The position numbers and the translations under genes were made by a program. Below, piece by piece: positions 11,201 to 26,200 of a DNA stretch of 64,000 nucleotides. Source of the stretch: Bicyclus anynana (Eukaryota > Arthropoda > Insecta > Lepidoptera > Nymphalidae); the NCBI RefSeq assembly GCF_947172395.1, contig NC_069102.1, forward strand, positions 4,866,442-4,930,441. Direction: 5' to 3'. The notes under the pieces are model-generated. The model worked only from the letters and a program-made list of their open reading frames with translations, was not told where the DNA came from and made no database searches. Position 1 is the first letter of the stretch. Each line of letters starts with the position of its first letter.

Positions 11201-14200
11201 TGCAGCAGGTAAGGAATTACTATTGCCTCTAACACACGATCCGAAGAGGATGATTCGGACGAAGGCGCACCGGCCTTGTTCCCAAAGTCAGCGGGCGAGG
11301 CTGGCCGAGGTTGTCCGGGGCATACTGCTGCTCCCTTGATGCGCAACAAATGCAGCAGGTAAGGAATTACTATTGACTCTGACAGACGATCTGAAGAGAA
11401 TGATTCGGACGAAGGCGCACAGGCCGTGTTCACTAAGTTAGCGGGCGAGACTGGCCGAGGCTGTCCGAGGCATACTGCTGATTCGCTCCCTTGATGCGCA
11501 ACAAATGCAGCAGGTAAGGAATTATTATTGTCTCTGGCAGACGATTCGAAGAGGATGATTCGGACGAAGGCTACTCAGCGAGCTATGCTACCCCAGGTAC
11601 CTAACCTAGGAGAAATCGGATCCCCTTTCGCGCCAAATATAAATGATGATTTTTCAAAAAAGTGAGTGTCTCGCAAGCTCTTCTCGAATATCTCTTATTC
11701 GACGAATTTGCCTGCCGGGCAATTGTACTCACAATAAAAAGATAAAATTGACTTTTCGTAAACAAAACCTCTAATATAAAATTGAATTTATTAACAAAAG
11801 TGCCAATAAAAGCATTTAATGCTGAACCTACATAATTTGTTGAACCTACTGGAATTGGTTTTTGTACGAGTATCTACTAACATAAATGATATGAAACGGG
11901 ACAAATTCTCGGCAAAAGATACATTTGATAAAGAAACAATTTTGTTCCTGCAAAAGTTTACGCCCACACTCCACGGATGTGAAATGGGGTCAACAAACTT
12001 GAAGTATAACGGTCTATTTTTAAAATTGGACAAACTTTTATGAAGGTTCATATCATTCATTGATTCTTTATCAATCCAGTTTCTAACAATTCTAACTATA
12101 TTCATGGGAGGGCTGAACTTTGCCCACACCTCATTGGGCCCATTGTTCAAGGCTCGGGGTCCGGAGGGGCTTTATTTAGCCGGTAAGAGTCCGGCACTAT
12201 CCGGTTCAGGATGTCTATGAGGATTTTATTCCTCCTGAAAAAAAAAACTTAGTTGAGGTCCAAGTCTTACAGCAGAAAGTCAGCACTCTGCAAGGCATTC
12301 CGTACTTGACTCTTGTAAGCTTTCCGAGAGAAAAACTTAAATAAATTGAAAGTGAGAAACAAATATCTTAGCATTCCAAGGATTTACCGTGCAGGTGCCG
12401 GGTCCATCGCGTGGTAGAGAGAAAATCTCCGAGCAGAGTCCTGAACTTGTGACTACAGGATGTAGGGTTAAGGAATTCCTTGACAATCGATTAACACTCC
12501 CCTCCTCCGTTCGTGCTGTTCTCTTAAAGATGCTTATTAGAGCAGCCTTGGATACCCGTTCTAATATAGAACTTGCTGCAGTTCTAGAGGCCAAAGTCTT
12601 TAAGCATGTTATAGAGAGATTTTGCTAGTAATTCTCTCGCATCTACTTCTACGGCGTACAGACTAACTGCATAGCCATTTTTAGTTAATTCATTTTTTAG
12701 GTCATAATATTTATTCACTTTTATACTGTGGTCCTTCGGAATGTTAGTCTCCCTAAAGAAGGGAAAAAAGACGTAAAGACGAAAGTAAAATATATGAAGT
12801 CATGTTGCACCAACCTATTAGCTATGCATTACCTACATGATTACTATAATATTATGCCTCCAACTTCATTGTTCAAATACCTAATATGTTTGAGATATAT
12901 TTATAAAAAAAACTACAAACGGTATGCACAATTTATGAATGCTAATGCCCGCCACGGTGACTGAAAACACCGGACGCGGTTACATAACTTGTAGACTTGA
13001 TATAAATCTGTAACTTAAACGTTCTCTCTACCTACATAATAGATTTATCAAGCGGTAATTTTAACTTGAGACTTAGTTCAATCTGGTCTTTCTAACCCCG
13101 AGTTCTGTTTTTGCGAAGTTATATTTGATACGTTTTTAGCTAGCATAGTTAACTTGCTTGAACCTCGAAGGCTAATAACGTAAGAAAAACCTGTCTTGGA
13201 CGCTTTAAGTTCTTAATGTGTGTGTAACGGTTAGCAGCTAACTCGCAATTGACTAGTTTGGAGGAATAAGGCTAAATCCCCTATCCTATCTTTTAGTCAT
13301 TAGGTACGCTATACCAAATGTCTAAATAGGTAATGATGATTCCACCACATGTTATATGTATGTATATGTATAATTGGGATACTTTGTCTGTATTTTCTCA
13401 TTTCTAACCGACTTCAAAAATGAGGAGGCTCCCAAAATGGATCTTATTATTTTTCTGAGATTGCAATCTTTACGCGACTAAGTCGGTCGCCCCTGTGCCG
13501 ATCAGTGTTCAAAACTTGTACATCTTGAACTTGGTTTTACCATTTTTTTACAGCGTGTGTTTTTTCTGAACTAGCGAACAATGTTTCCAACGACTTTTTG
13601 ACTTTCCTTAAATTAGTCAGTTACCTTATATTCAAATACATACATACTTACATACATAGACTGCCAAAATCGTTGTCCTTCCTTTTGGCTTCGCCGTAGT
13701 CGTAAAAAATTTGGTGGTTATCTCCAAAATCATTTCTTATGCAGAACCATCAGAATACTTCTTTGGATTTTATGGATCTTTGCTTGAAAGTTTTTATAGT
13801 ACCTAATCGCAATAGTCCTTGACGCAGGAACAAAATATTTATTAATAACCATTCTCATCACCATTCACACTTTGCGTATGTGATATGATATTCACGGCGA
13901 TCCAGACGAAATTGCGAATATAGCAAATCGTGATGGTAGGCCGTTTTACTTGCAAGCCATCTGCCAGACTTTGGTACGTCCAATAATCAAATATTGTCCT
14001 ATAAGGTTACCACATGATTTTAAAACATTTATCTGTTATGCAAAAATCTGCTCTTATGTCTGACAAACCTGAAGTTTAAGTAGTTTTTAAACTTCAGGTT
14101 TGTCAGTTTATAGTGAATAGTAACTATACTACCGGTTCGTAAAGCTGGATCTGATGAGAAGAGCCGTCAATAAACGCTTAAAGGAAAACGTCCACAGATC

Positions 14201-17200
14201 GGCATCGGTCGCATCGCATCAAACTGTTTTTAGTATTATTTGTATAGAAAATCGTACAACTGTGTCCACAGATCCGCATAGAAGGATCGCATCGAACGAA
14301 TTTTATCTATCTTAAAGTTAAAAATAGTTAAAATTAATTACAATTTCTGTTACTACCTGTGTGAGTACCTAGTTAATGCTGCAGCGACACGGTGTCCACA
14401 CATTGCTCTACTCGCGCAAATAATTGGGACGCCACGTACCAATACTTTGATACGCGCTCACGGTGACAGATGAGTTTCGAGATTAACGTCGCCACACGAA
14501 CGACGTCTAGAAAGAAAGAAAAATGCGTTTATTTCGAAATTATGCCACACATCACAATATCTCCAGTATAACAGTACATCCAGGACAAAACCCTGCGATG
14601 TGTGGCATAACCCAGAAAATGGCCCCAGCTCAGCATAATGCTACGTGACCATTTAAATTTGGACACGTAGCGTTGATTTTCAGTTGGAACCACAGATTGG
14701 GTAACGCCACGAACACAGCCAACACAACCTTATAATCTAAACTAATACCTACACTGACATTAAACTGAAAAATAAACTTAATATTAAATAACCAAAAGGA
14801 ACTAAAATGAGTTAAACTATAGACCTAATAAAAAATATTTTACTATTATTTCAATACATAATTACATATATAATATTATAATAAATACATATGTACATAC
14901 ATTTCTTCTTCTTTCTTTCACGTCTCTACCAACTTCCCTCGCCACTTGTATAATGTCTGGCTGCAGCATACAATTTTATTAAAAAAAATATATTTACTAA
15001 CGTTGTCGATGTCTTGATAGGTGTTGGACGCGATGTTCGAGAAGCGTTCAGAGCCCGGCGAATACGTGATCCGGCAGGGCGACGACGGCGACAACTTCTA
15101 CGTGATCGAGAACGGGGTGTTCGACGTGCTCGTCAACGGGGACGATGGAGTGGAGAAGGTAAGCAGACTGGTTATCAAGTACCAGCACCGGCCTGAAGTA
15201 AATTTTAGAATGGAGCGAGATCCAATTATGGCGCCTCTACTGTTTGCTCCTAATAATATATACCTATACCAATTGTGAGTGCAAAGTAAGTATGGTACGT
15301 GAAGTTCTCGACCATACTCTGGAGTGACAAACGTTCTTTAGGCGTCCTCTAGGATTTGGCGCCTGGAGCGACTGCTCCGTATGGACGGGCCGGCCCTGTC
15401 AAGTACTTTGGTTCAAGGTTATCAGCTGAAAATCAGCGCTCTATGTCCAATATTACCTTTGGTACATGCAGCACAATGCTGAGCAGGATCCTTTTTCAAG
15501 GTTGTGCCAAATATGGCATAGTGGTGTTCTAATGCTTAGACTTAGAAGTTTGAGTATCAGGCACTACAATAGTGTTAAGGGATTAAGTGTGGCACAATTT
15601 TTGAAATTCTTTTCTTTTTTTCTATCTTTATAACATTTTTTTTATTCTTTACAAGTTAGCCCTTGACTACAATCTCACCGGATAGTAAGTGATGATGCAA
15701 TCTAAGATGGAAGCGAGCTAACTTGTTAGGAGGATGATGAAAATCACACCCCTTTCGGTTTCTACACGACATCGTACTGGAAAGCTAAATCGCTTGGCGG
15801 TAAGTCTTTGCCAGTAACAAAGTAACTAGCCACAGCCGAAGCCTTCCACCAGCCAGATCAGGATCAATTTAAGAAAACCTCAATCGGCTCAGCTGGGGAT
15901 CGAACCTAGGACCGTAAGTCTTGTAAATCCACCGCGCATACATCTGCGCCACGGAGGCCGTCGGAGACATTTGTCGCAAAAGCATCAGTGGCATGCACAA
16001 GGTTTATAACTAAGGTAGGCACCATACATTCAAAGGGGACGATGGACTCGAGAAGGTAAAGACGTTGACATTGTTGATACTATCTAGTAGTGGCGTGCAC
16101 AAAGTTTATAACTAGGGGTAGCCATTGTACGTACAGATTTTAAATATTTTTACACAAATGAAAATTTTCTTTTTTTAAATTACTTTAAAACTATTTTAAT
16201 ATTCTTTCTTGCGTTAGCCGTAGAACTATGGAGCGTTTTATATTTTCATCCTTTTACATTATTATTTTTTACTAATGTGAAAACATGAAATGTTACTTTA
16301 ACTTTGAAAACAGTAAAAGTACTCCGGTGGTTTACTGTTTTCAAAGTCAAAGTCTCCCTCGTGTGCGTAGGCCTTAAGTGCTCGTAGTCTAGTTTATGTA
16401 ATATTCATTGCAAACGCCGTATACGGTTTGATGGCGATGCCGGTGCTGACCTTGGTTTTGAGAATGTGGCTAATGGTGTCTGTGCGTCTCGCGAAAACCT
16501 TGACCGTATAATAATACTGTACCTACTATCTTAACCGACTTCAAAAAAAAAGTAGAAAGCTTTTACATTATTTTACGAACGAAGCGAAACTAAAAGATCC
16601 TAATTGGAACAGTAATTTTTCAGAAAATCGTGGACGCAAACATATATATAGTATAGTTACGGCTTGGACGATTTGTAGTCTATTTTTCCTCGTCATCAAC
16701 CCATATTCGGCTCACTGCTGAGCTCGAGTCTCCTCTCAGAATGAGAGGGGTTAGGCCAATAGTCCACCACGCTGGCCCAATGCGGATTGGCAAACTTCAC
16801 ACACACAGAGAATTAAGATAATTCTCTGGTATGCAGGTTTCCTCACGATGTTTTCCTTCACCGTCTGAGACACGTGATATTTAATTTCTTAAAATGCACA
16901 CAACTGAAAAGTTGGAGGTGCATGCCCCGGACCGTATTCGAACCCACACCCTCCGGAATCGGAGGCAGAGGTCATATCCACTGGGCTGTCACGGCTGTTA
17001 ATTTGGTCAATTTTGGGTAGAGAGAACTCCTCGACCTCACTCAAGATCTCAGGTTAAGAAGAAATGATATTGCCCTGATTGGTCTTAAAACGCGTCTACT
17101 GTCTTCGCCCAATAGACAGATTTATCGCGAAATCTTTAATCCTACTAATATTATAAACGCGAAGGTTTGTATGGATGTATGTTTATTTGGATATTTGTTA

Positions 17201-20200
17201 CTCTTTAACGCCACGCCAGTAGTACTGAAGCGATTTAGCTGAAATTTGGAATGGAAATAGATTTTACTCTGGATTAACATATGGGCTACTTCTTTTACTT
17301 TCATCCCGGAAAAATCCATGGTTCCTGCGGGATTTGTGAAAAACCTAATTTAACGCGGATGAAGTCGCGGGCTTCCGCGTTAACTTATATGTTACTAGCC
17401 GACGCCCGCGACTTCGTCCACGTTAAAATCGATGTTAACTTTTAACCACCCCTACCCTACCCCTACCCCTAAACTAAAAAATTCAAGATTTTTAAATAAG
17501 AAAATGGTTGTTGTGCCTCACTCGACATAGATTGGTATAGTGTATTTGATATTGCGGATTTTTTGTAGATATTTATAAGATCTATAATTTATGGTTGATT
17601 TTTTATTCCTTGTGTCCGAAAAACCCAAATATCTTACGGAACCCTATTTTTTTTTCAAAATAAAATTTAGCCTATGTTACTTGTGGACAATGTAGCTTTC
17701 GAATCGTGTAAGAATTTTTAAAATCGGTCCAGTAGTTTTTGAGCCTATTAATTACAATCAAACAAACAAACAAACAAACCTACAAACTTACAAACATACA
17801 AACAAAGTTTACCTCTTTATAATATTAGTATAGATGATGAAAAAATATTTGAAGAAATCCCAAATTAAAAACCAAAAATAGTTTATCTTCAATTACTATG
17901 CATAAAACCATAACCAATATTGATGAAGATTAAAGATGTGTGTAGATAGATACAAATCGACTGGCCTTGTAGGAAGGTTTACTAAAATACCTGAATACAA
18001 TATATTTTTCATTTCTTAACAAGCTTACTTTGGTATGTCGTATCTATAAGAAGAATCTCCGCGCGACCAAAGAAAAAAGTTATAAAGGTCCTTGAAACGT
18101 CTAAAGGACCATGGCTCTTCATATATCGTTTTCTAAATCTTAAAGCTACCTTTTAGCTTTGACTGTTTTAAAATAAACAATAATAATTAATCTAACCCAG
18201 AATCCAGTGAAATACCGAGAATAATTATAGCCAGGAAAACGATTCAGTCTATAATCTATCTCCATTCCAAATTTCAGCCAAAAAAGCAGTCGAGGCGTGG
18301 AGTAAAAAAAATCGGTTTAGACGACTCCCTTCTCGGGTTAAGTCGTTTCTGCTTTATATTTGTACTGGTTCCCGGAAAAGAAAGATCCCGGATTTGAAAA
18401 CGGGTCTGCTAATAACGAGGAAATGAAACAGGAATACCAAATTATAATTATTATACTATCGATAACGTTTACAATTCAGTCTAACGGACTATTATTCTTC
18501 TATTTGGGAGGTTGCTGAGGGGTTAATAGAAAATATAACTAAATAAATAGTAATAGTCTGTACTTTTTATGAATTGCATTTTTAAACTCCCAAAAAAAAA
18601 CAAAATAATGGACACATTATATTCAATCGGCCCACCACGGCGAGCTTCTTCCTACAAATAAGCGCGGACATCATAACCGGCCGAGGTAGTCTGCGCCAAT
18701 AGCTGGCCTTCTGTAATCTTTTGGTGTGGCGGAGTCGGCGTTGAGCTGGCGGGTTCCGTTCACTCCGTTGCGTATACATACACTGTGATTATGCATACCT
18801 CTTATTTGTGCAGGTGGTCCACACATACGAGGGGTCGGGCTCGTTCGGCGAGCTGGCGCTGATGTACAACATGCCGCGCGCGGCGTCCGTGCGCGCGCAG
18901 TCGCCCGGCGCGCTGTGGGCCATGGACCGCCACACGTTCCGCCGCATCCTGCTCAAGAGCGCCTTCAAGAAGCGCAAGCTGTACGAGGAGCTGCTGGACA
19001 AGGTGCCCATGCTCAAGGCGCTGCAGGTACGTGTCACACATATATGTATAGACTAGACCTCCATAATCCGGCCCTCAGTCCTCCTTAATCCGGCCCTCAA
19101 ACCTCCTTAATCCGGCCTATATACTACCTCAGTGCCAATTGTCGACTTTATACGTCAAGCTGTTTTAGATATTTCGATAGATAGATATTAGATCCTATTC
19201 ATAAACCTTTCGGTTTTGTATACTTACTCGTATATACCTATCCTGAGCCGCCCGCATCCAGCGAATACCTGCAACTCGCTTGATGTAGTCAATCCACCTG
19301 GTGGGGGGGTCCAACAACACTGAGTTTTCTAATGTGGGGTTGCTTGTGATGATGATACCTATAGATTAAGAAATTATTAAGGGCCCGTTTCACCACCTTC
19401 TGATGAGTATCTGATATCTTATTCACATTTTTTGTTATTACACATAAAGTAAGAAAACTTACGGTTAGAATGTCCAACACTCATCAGTAACACGCCAATA
19501 AACGGTATAACTTCTGAAAAATATAAAGAAACGTGACTATTATTTTTTCTTTTCAATTTCTCCTTTTAATTTGTCTACGGTATGATTTGAGAATTCTTCA
19601 TTCTAAATGAAGATTGCCGTTCTTTTTGAGGAGCTAAGAACAGTTTGTAATGTATGACTTATTTCCGCCTGTTGTATCAAATTAAGGTTTTGCGCTTGAA
19701 CATAATTACTTTTAAATATTGGATAGAAGCAGGCGTTACTTTGCGGAAGTTCATCATTACTATATAATTTATTTATTTTGCTATTATACGCGTAAAGCGG
19801 ACTTTGCAATTGCACGTTGTAGAGTCAACATCTCCTGAGGATGCTCCGGTTTCGGGGTGAAACGTACGTAGAGAGTATTTTGTCGGACCTGGGTGACGTT
19901 GTCGCATGGGTTCGTCGGCTTTAAATAAATAATATATTATATATTCATAATTACTTTGTTTCAAGATGACTTATATCTGACCTTGAAGTTGTTTTTTGTT
20001 GAATGTTCAATGGTTTTTGTATTTACAAAATGGACTATCGGCCGGAATGGTCCAATTTATTCGTCAGAGAATTGGCACGGACATTGTACGTTAATGTATT
20101 TTAGCACGTAAATAGAAATTAAGATCGAAATAGAATTATTGATGGCCAATATGAGTACGAGCCGCTGTTATGTTTGTTTCATATTTTTGGTTCTACAGGT

Positions 20201-23200
20201 GTTGGTAATTCTCCATGTCGTAAAGATACTTGCCTTTCTTAATATGACTAATATTCTCTCCCTGTCCAATATGTCAAATATATAAATATGTATATACATA
20301 TATGTTCCCTGTCAAATATATAAATATACAGGTTGCTCGGGAGTATTTCCCATAACTTAAGATGTTGACGAATGCACGCCTTTGACTATCCTTGCATTAT
20401 AAATTACAAAACTTTGATACGTCATAATTATAAGGATGCGTATATGGGACACATTTTAATGTCGATTTACAAAAAAAAAATTTAATTTACACCGAAAATA
20501 TTAATTTTAGAATACATGTTCCTTAAACATTTTTAATTAATTTTCGGTAAAAAATATACCCCAGAGTTATAGGAAATCTCCCGAGCATCCTGTATATTTA
20601 ATTTCTATATGTGGTCAAACAACACTTCTTAAAACTTTATACGAAGCAGGTCTTCCTATAGTCTAGTAAAAAAATACTCGTAATAAATTTTATTAAACTA
20701 AATGACGCAAACAAATTACATTTTTTTTTTAGATTCATACGTCCGATGATCCGATCTCATTGACTATTATAAAGCCTGATCCAAGCTTAGCCTAATGAGC
20801 GTATTATAGATATGTGTTTATGGATATGACTGGTTCCGTTAACATGATTTCCCTTTAACTTCCAACTAAGCGTAAACATTATAAATTATAGTACAAGATC
20901 CCGACTTGCAATCGACTTTCCTCATCGAGTATAGAAAATACATTTTACACGTATTTGAGAACGTTTTATTAGTTTTATTAAATACTAGCGGACGCCCGCG
21001 ACTTCCTCCGCGTGGAAATCAATGTAAATTTTCAAGCCCTATTTCACCACTTTAGAGGTTGAATTTTAAAAATTTTTGAATCACATTATATTTCGTATTT
21101 TTATTATGATTTATGAACAAATTTTTTAAACTGTAATTCTAAAAATGAAGGACTTTCTATACAAACTTTCAACCCCTATTTCACCCTCTTCTTATTTTTT
21201 TTTCAATAACAAGTATAACAAGTATAACAACAATAACAAGCAATAACAAGTATCCTATAACCTTCTCCGTATTATGGTCTTAAACTGTGCCAAGTTTCAT
21301 TTGAATTCATTCAGTAGTTTCAGCGTAATGCCCGGTCAACAAAAAACACGGACAGACAGACAGACAAGAAATCAAAAAAAAAAATTTTGGGTTCAGTATC
21401 GATTATTTAATACCCTCCAATTAAAATTTTCAAAGTATCTTCAATGTACTATAGAATGGGGATGATGACTAGGTTGGAATATATTGATTTTTATGATACA
21501 TTTGGATAAATAGGGTCAATGTTAACTAATTTATAAATAAAAAGCAAAGATTGTCTGGATATTTGCAAAATAAATGAGATTATAAAATTTCAAAAACTAT
21601 TAAAATTTTTTTATCGTAATTAGATAAAAATTTATACAGTTTTAGCTTCCTTACATTAAATGGGACATTTTTTAATAAATGAACTATAAAGATAAACGCA
21701 CAAATAACAAAGATATTAGTAATTTTGTTTGAACGCGCATACAAATCTAACGATCATTCATTGCCTATGACGTCATTTTTTCGAGCCATTTTGTATGGAG
21801 CGTTTTTCAGGGATCCGCGGCAGCGCCGCAAATCTGACTCTTTAAATCCCTGTAGCTCCGAAAGTAATGATCACAGACATCCTGTTCCTTTTACAAAATT
21901 GCTTTACTATTAGTATACTCTTAATTTATATACAATTTAAAAAAACTGTCATCATCCCTATTTGACGTGTTACAGTTTTATTATAAGTATAGATAATGAT
22001 ATGACACTGAACGTTTTTCCAGATAAATTTGTTTAAGTAAAATATATGAATATTTTTAACACCCTTAAATAAACGAAGCCAACTTCTGACGTCTAGTTCC
22101 TTCACTTCCTGAGATTTATTTCCTTTTATTTTCTCTTTTTATCACAAGTTATTTATTGCTTAATACAAATTACTTGTACGTCAATTATTAGTTTTTATTT
22201 TATTTATTAAAAAATACAAAATTAAAATTGAATAAAAAAATTACAAATTGGAAGTTTTTCGAAATTCAACATAACATTTAATACATTGAACCAATAAATT
22301 ATTACTCGCGCGTTTAGAAAATTTTTAGAAATAAGTTACAGATTAGTAATGGTTTTAAATCGACCGGCTCTCAGACTTGCAGTTGGTCATGCGTATTTAC
22401 AGAAGTTTGAACTAAAAACGCGGTCGTCTGTGAAAAACTGGTTACTGCGTATAGTGAGTTTACACAGTAATCTATCATACGTCTAATACAGTGGTTCCCA
22501 TATTTATATTAACGTTCATACTTAGACGGGACGTGATAGCCTAGTGGATATGACCTCTGCCTTCGATTCGGAGGGCGTAGGTTCGAATCCGGTCCGGGGC
22601 ATGCACCGCCAACTTTTCAGTTATGTGCATTTTAAGAATGTGTCTCAAACGGTGAAGGAATCCTGCATACCTGAGAATTTTCTTAATTCTATACGCATGT
22701 GAAGTCTGCCAATCCGCATTTGGCCAGTGTGGTAGACTAAGGCCTAACCTCTCTCATTCTGACAGGAGACTTGTGCTCAACAGTGAGCGACGACGACAAA
22801 TAAAAATCACTGATACTGTAACATATGATGATATGATCGGATAAGCTTGTTTACATTACGTGGTCTTATCTTTCTGTTACTCCGACGATACCAAAAATCA
22901 AAAAGTTTCAAGTATTTTTAAATTTTATTTGTTCTCTGTTCAAGTTTGTAACCTAAAAATCCAGTCATATACAGGACGGACGCCCGCGATTTCGTCCGCC
23001 CTTAGACCTCTTTAATCCGTCCCTATCGCAAAATCTGTTCTTAGCGGATACCTACTAACTATAGACTACCTCCCTGCCAAATTTCATCTTTGTACGTCAA
23101 GTGGTCTTCGAGATTTCGTGATGAATGACTTTTCGCATTTAAATATTAAGATAAATGAAAACTCATTATCAGAAAACTTTATTGCACAAAACAAAAACAA

Positions 23201-26200
23201 ATAACAACAAAAGAAAACATAGAAAACAAGCATAAGTAAAGTAACACAGAAAACAAGTATAAGTAAGTAAGTATGTGCAAAGGCGGTCTTATTGCTTATA
23301 GCAATATCTACCAGACAACCTTTGGATAAAGGAATTAATGTAATTAAATGCGGGATAGTGCAAAAAATATATAATAATAATAATAAAATATTTATATATA
23401 CTACATGTATAAATATAATATATACATAAAAAATAACAAAACTATATCACTGATAGCAAAGTTTTAAAGCAAAACGAATGCACGTTTACGATCGAGCGAT
23501 TCATTCAATTTAACTAACGGTAGCTTTACCGATTGCTTCCAGTAAACTGAATGTAGCCAAATTGCCTCCTGGCGATTTGTGAGCTCCCAATGTTCTCTAA
23601 AAATGATATCTATTTTTTTTTAAATGGCTGTTATTATTACCAACATTCCCATTACCTTCCAATTAGCCGTAAAGACTGTGTTAGGAGTGGGTATGACAAT
23701 AGTCCAATGGGCGTCTAAATTATGATGTCAAATGGAGCCATTGTTCTTTTTTTTTTTTTTAAAGAATCTATACTAATATTATAAACTTGAAGAGTTTGTT
23801 TGATTAAACGCGCTAATCTCAGGAACTACTGGTCCGATTTGAAAAATTCTTTCAGTGTTAGATAGCCAATTTATCGAGGAAGGGTAGGGGTGCCGCGCGG
23901 CATCTACTATATATAGCTTAGCATGTTATAGCTTAGCTTAGCATGTACTATATATATAGCTTAGTAGTATAGTATAGTCATATCTTTTACTCGTAAATAT
24001 GACCAATATTCCCATTCTCCTTCAACTAGTCGGGAAAGACTGTATTAGGAGTGGGTACTACAATAGATCAACGGGGCGGGAATCGAACCACTACCCCTCG
24101 GTGATGAGTCCGACTGCTTTACCGTTGAGCTATTGAGGCTATTGATTTGATTGATTGGTTGATTGTGTCTAATTAATCGATGTTATTGTTCATTTAAACT
24201 ACTATTCTGTTTATACAGTTGGGTAGACTTAGTTTGTTGTGGGCCCTTCTCGGATCAAGGCGCCTTTGGAACCCTCGTGACTTTGATTTTAAGTTTTCGA
24301 CCAATAGCGTACTTGAATCATATCAAATTTTATTTTGGGTTTTAAGCCCGATATTTTATGTTCTTTTAAGATAAAAATAGTTTGTTCTGCTAAGTTGACA
24401 CTCGGAATAAAGGACCAGCCTCCATACAAAATTGGGACATGTCCTTTAATTTAAACAATATTTATTTCGCATAGTACCTACATGGAATAAGGGTCCGAAA
24501 TATATCTATACTTATTAATTATTATATTTCTTATAAAACTTAATTTAAAAATCACGTATTTTTTCAAATTTTCCAAACGTCAAAAACGCTGTCGTCCATT
24601 TTTTTGACGTCACACACGTCATAAGAGGTAACTAGATTTATAAAGTGCCAATTCATTGTATTGAAACCAGCGTACGTGGGGGCGTGGTCTAAACAAACAC
24701 ATATATAGTGTAATAATACTAATCACTCTGATAAACTCTTCACGTAATTGGCTGTTTAATATTTAGTGATAAAAGAAATATGTTACCCTTACTTTTAGAG
24801 TTGAATATTATTTATTCCTTTGGTCACAGAACAAAATACAATGTCAGTAATCGAAACAAGACTGCTAGTACGTGCGTGGAAACGCTTGCGTAGTTCCGCA
24901 CACCCGGGTGTAAGCGGGCCACGCCCCCTTGCTACTTCTATTCTATTAGCGATGTCTGTTCTGTGGTGACGTCACAATGTACTAAACGTGAAACTAATAT
25001 TTTTGTCATACGTTCCGTCTGAGATTTGTTCATTGACCATCTTGGCCGACAGGCGTTTATTGTCACAAAAATATATAAAACTAAAATTGCCATATAATCA
25101 AAAATATATGAAAATTAAAATCCATCTATTAGAAGATAATAATATATAATAATAAAAAAAATATATAAAAAAATCAAAAACATTTAAAAAAGCGTCAACT
25201 AGCCCATTATGTACATGTTATTTCTCTATAAAGACACAATCAGAAACAATAGACTGCTTATATCACTAACATAAAACCTATCGAAAAATAAGTTGCTGTA
25301 TTTTTACATGTAAACCTCATGGTTACGCAATCATAGGATTGGTCAGTCTCACGTGGTGATATGGGATAATATCTTGATAAGCTGTCCAAGCAACGTGTGA
25401 CGTCACTTATCGGCTGTAATCGGAACATTGTAAATGGATCGCTTACAACTGGAGCACGTATAACATTAAAACATAGCGGTTATCGCCTTGTAAGACTTTT
25501 AATTCTGATTTAAGGCACAGATTAGCCCCGTCACTTAATGCATTCGTTATTGGTTAACACTTATATATAGATATCAACGATATTTAATAATATTAGATAT
25601 GTCGCGTGCCTACAAGATCCGCATTTTAGCTACTCCACGCAATGCACAATTTTGTGTTAACATTATATATTTATGTATAATCTATATATGTAAATGAATG
25701 TTCGTTAGTCTTGCTAAAACTCGAGAACGGCTGAACGGATTTATCTTATCTAGGTCTTGAAATGTTTGTGGAAGTGTAGGGAAGATTTAAAATGTGAGAA
25801 AAATTACAATAAATGTCGGGAAAACCAAAAAAACAACCCTTTTCTATTTCCCATACAAACGATTAAGAGTCAAGGAGTAGGGATAGTAGGATAGGGACCT
25901 TCCCTACCCCTAGGGTATTTTTAAACTTCCTGAATACATAACTCGATATTGTGGACAGTATTTAGGTCATATTTAGGTATTATTTGTTTGAATAACTTTC
26001 TTTGTTTACTATGCGACTATATGAAATTAAGACAATTAGCCACTTTTCTTCGCCTCAGTTTCGATGCGCTAGTGACATGTCTAACAGTATAAAATCTTTA
26101 ATAGATAAGTATTATAAAAATGTAATGAATTTTTGATGTATTACTTTTGGTTTCATTGATTTTATTGGTTTCCTTGAGATATTTCAATAATTTGGGAACA

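Larger units (their letters stand above)
11046..15020 (+). other. PKA-R2 intron 2
   Basis: It begins with the tandem pseudo-exon array (to about 11568), then a family F repeat (12345-12695), an AACCGACTTC-type repeat start near 13407, a perfect hairpin (14060-14106), repeated GTCCACAGATCsGCATCG motifs (about 14190 and 14263) and a unique-looking GC-mixed stretch (14500-14720). No additional exon recognised. Confidence 0.75.
15159..18813 (+). other. PKA-R2 intron 3
   Basis: It contains a family A SINE (15634-15961), a copy of the exon 3 tail (16028-16066), CAGTGGCATGCAC-type TIR-element ends (15985, 16090), a family B SINE (16690-16997) and two adjoining Helitron-like pieces (17139-17398, 17395-17835). 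The rest shows no gene. Confidence 0.75.

Noticed and set aside
11081..11210. Extra in-frame coding exon (copy 2 of exon 2)
   Set aside because: The frame is open, but after the nearest acceptor (CTCTGACAG) translation hits TAA/TGA, and the phase does not fit.
11125..11433. 102-codon minus ORF with a repeated CAPSSESFSSDR-like motif
   Set aside because: Antisense of the tandem exon 2 copies.
15014..15196. Arg-rich ORF over PKA-R2 exon 3
   Set aside because: Wrong frame of the exon; the CNB-A frame is unambiguous.
18789..19041. Two minus ORFs opposite PKA-R2 exon 4
   Set aside because: Shadows of a GC-rich coding exon.
22530..22610. tRNA gene (A and B boxes in SINE heads here and at 1700-1777, 24060-24135, 28362-28440, 62060-62141)
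   Set aside because: No complete cloverleaf can be drawn, each is followed by the same non-tRNA body, and the copies recur. They are SINE promoters.
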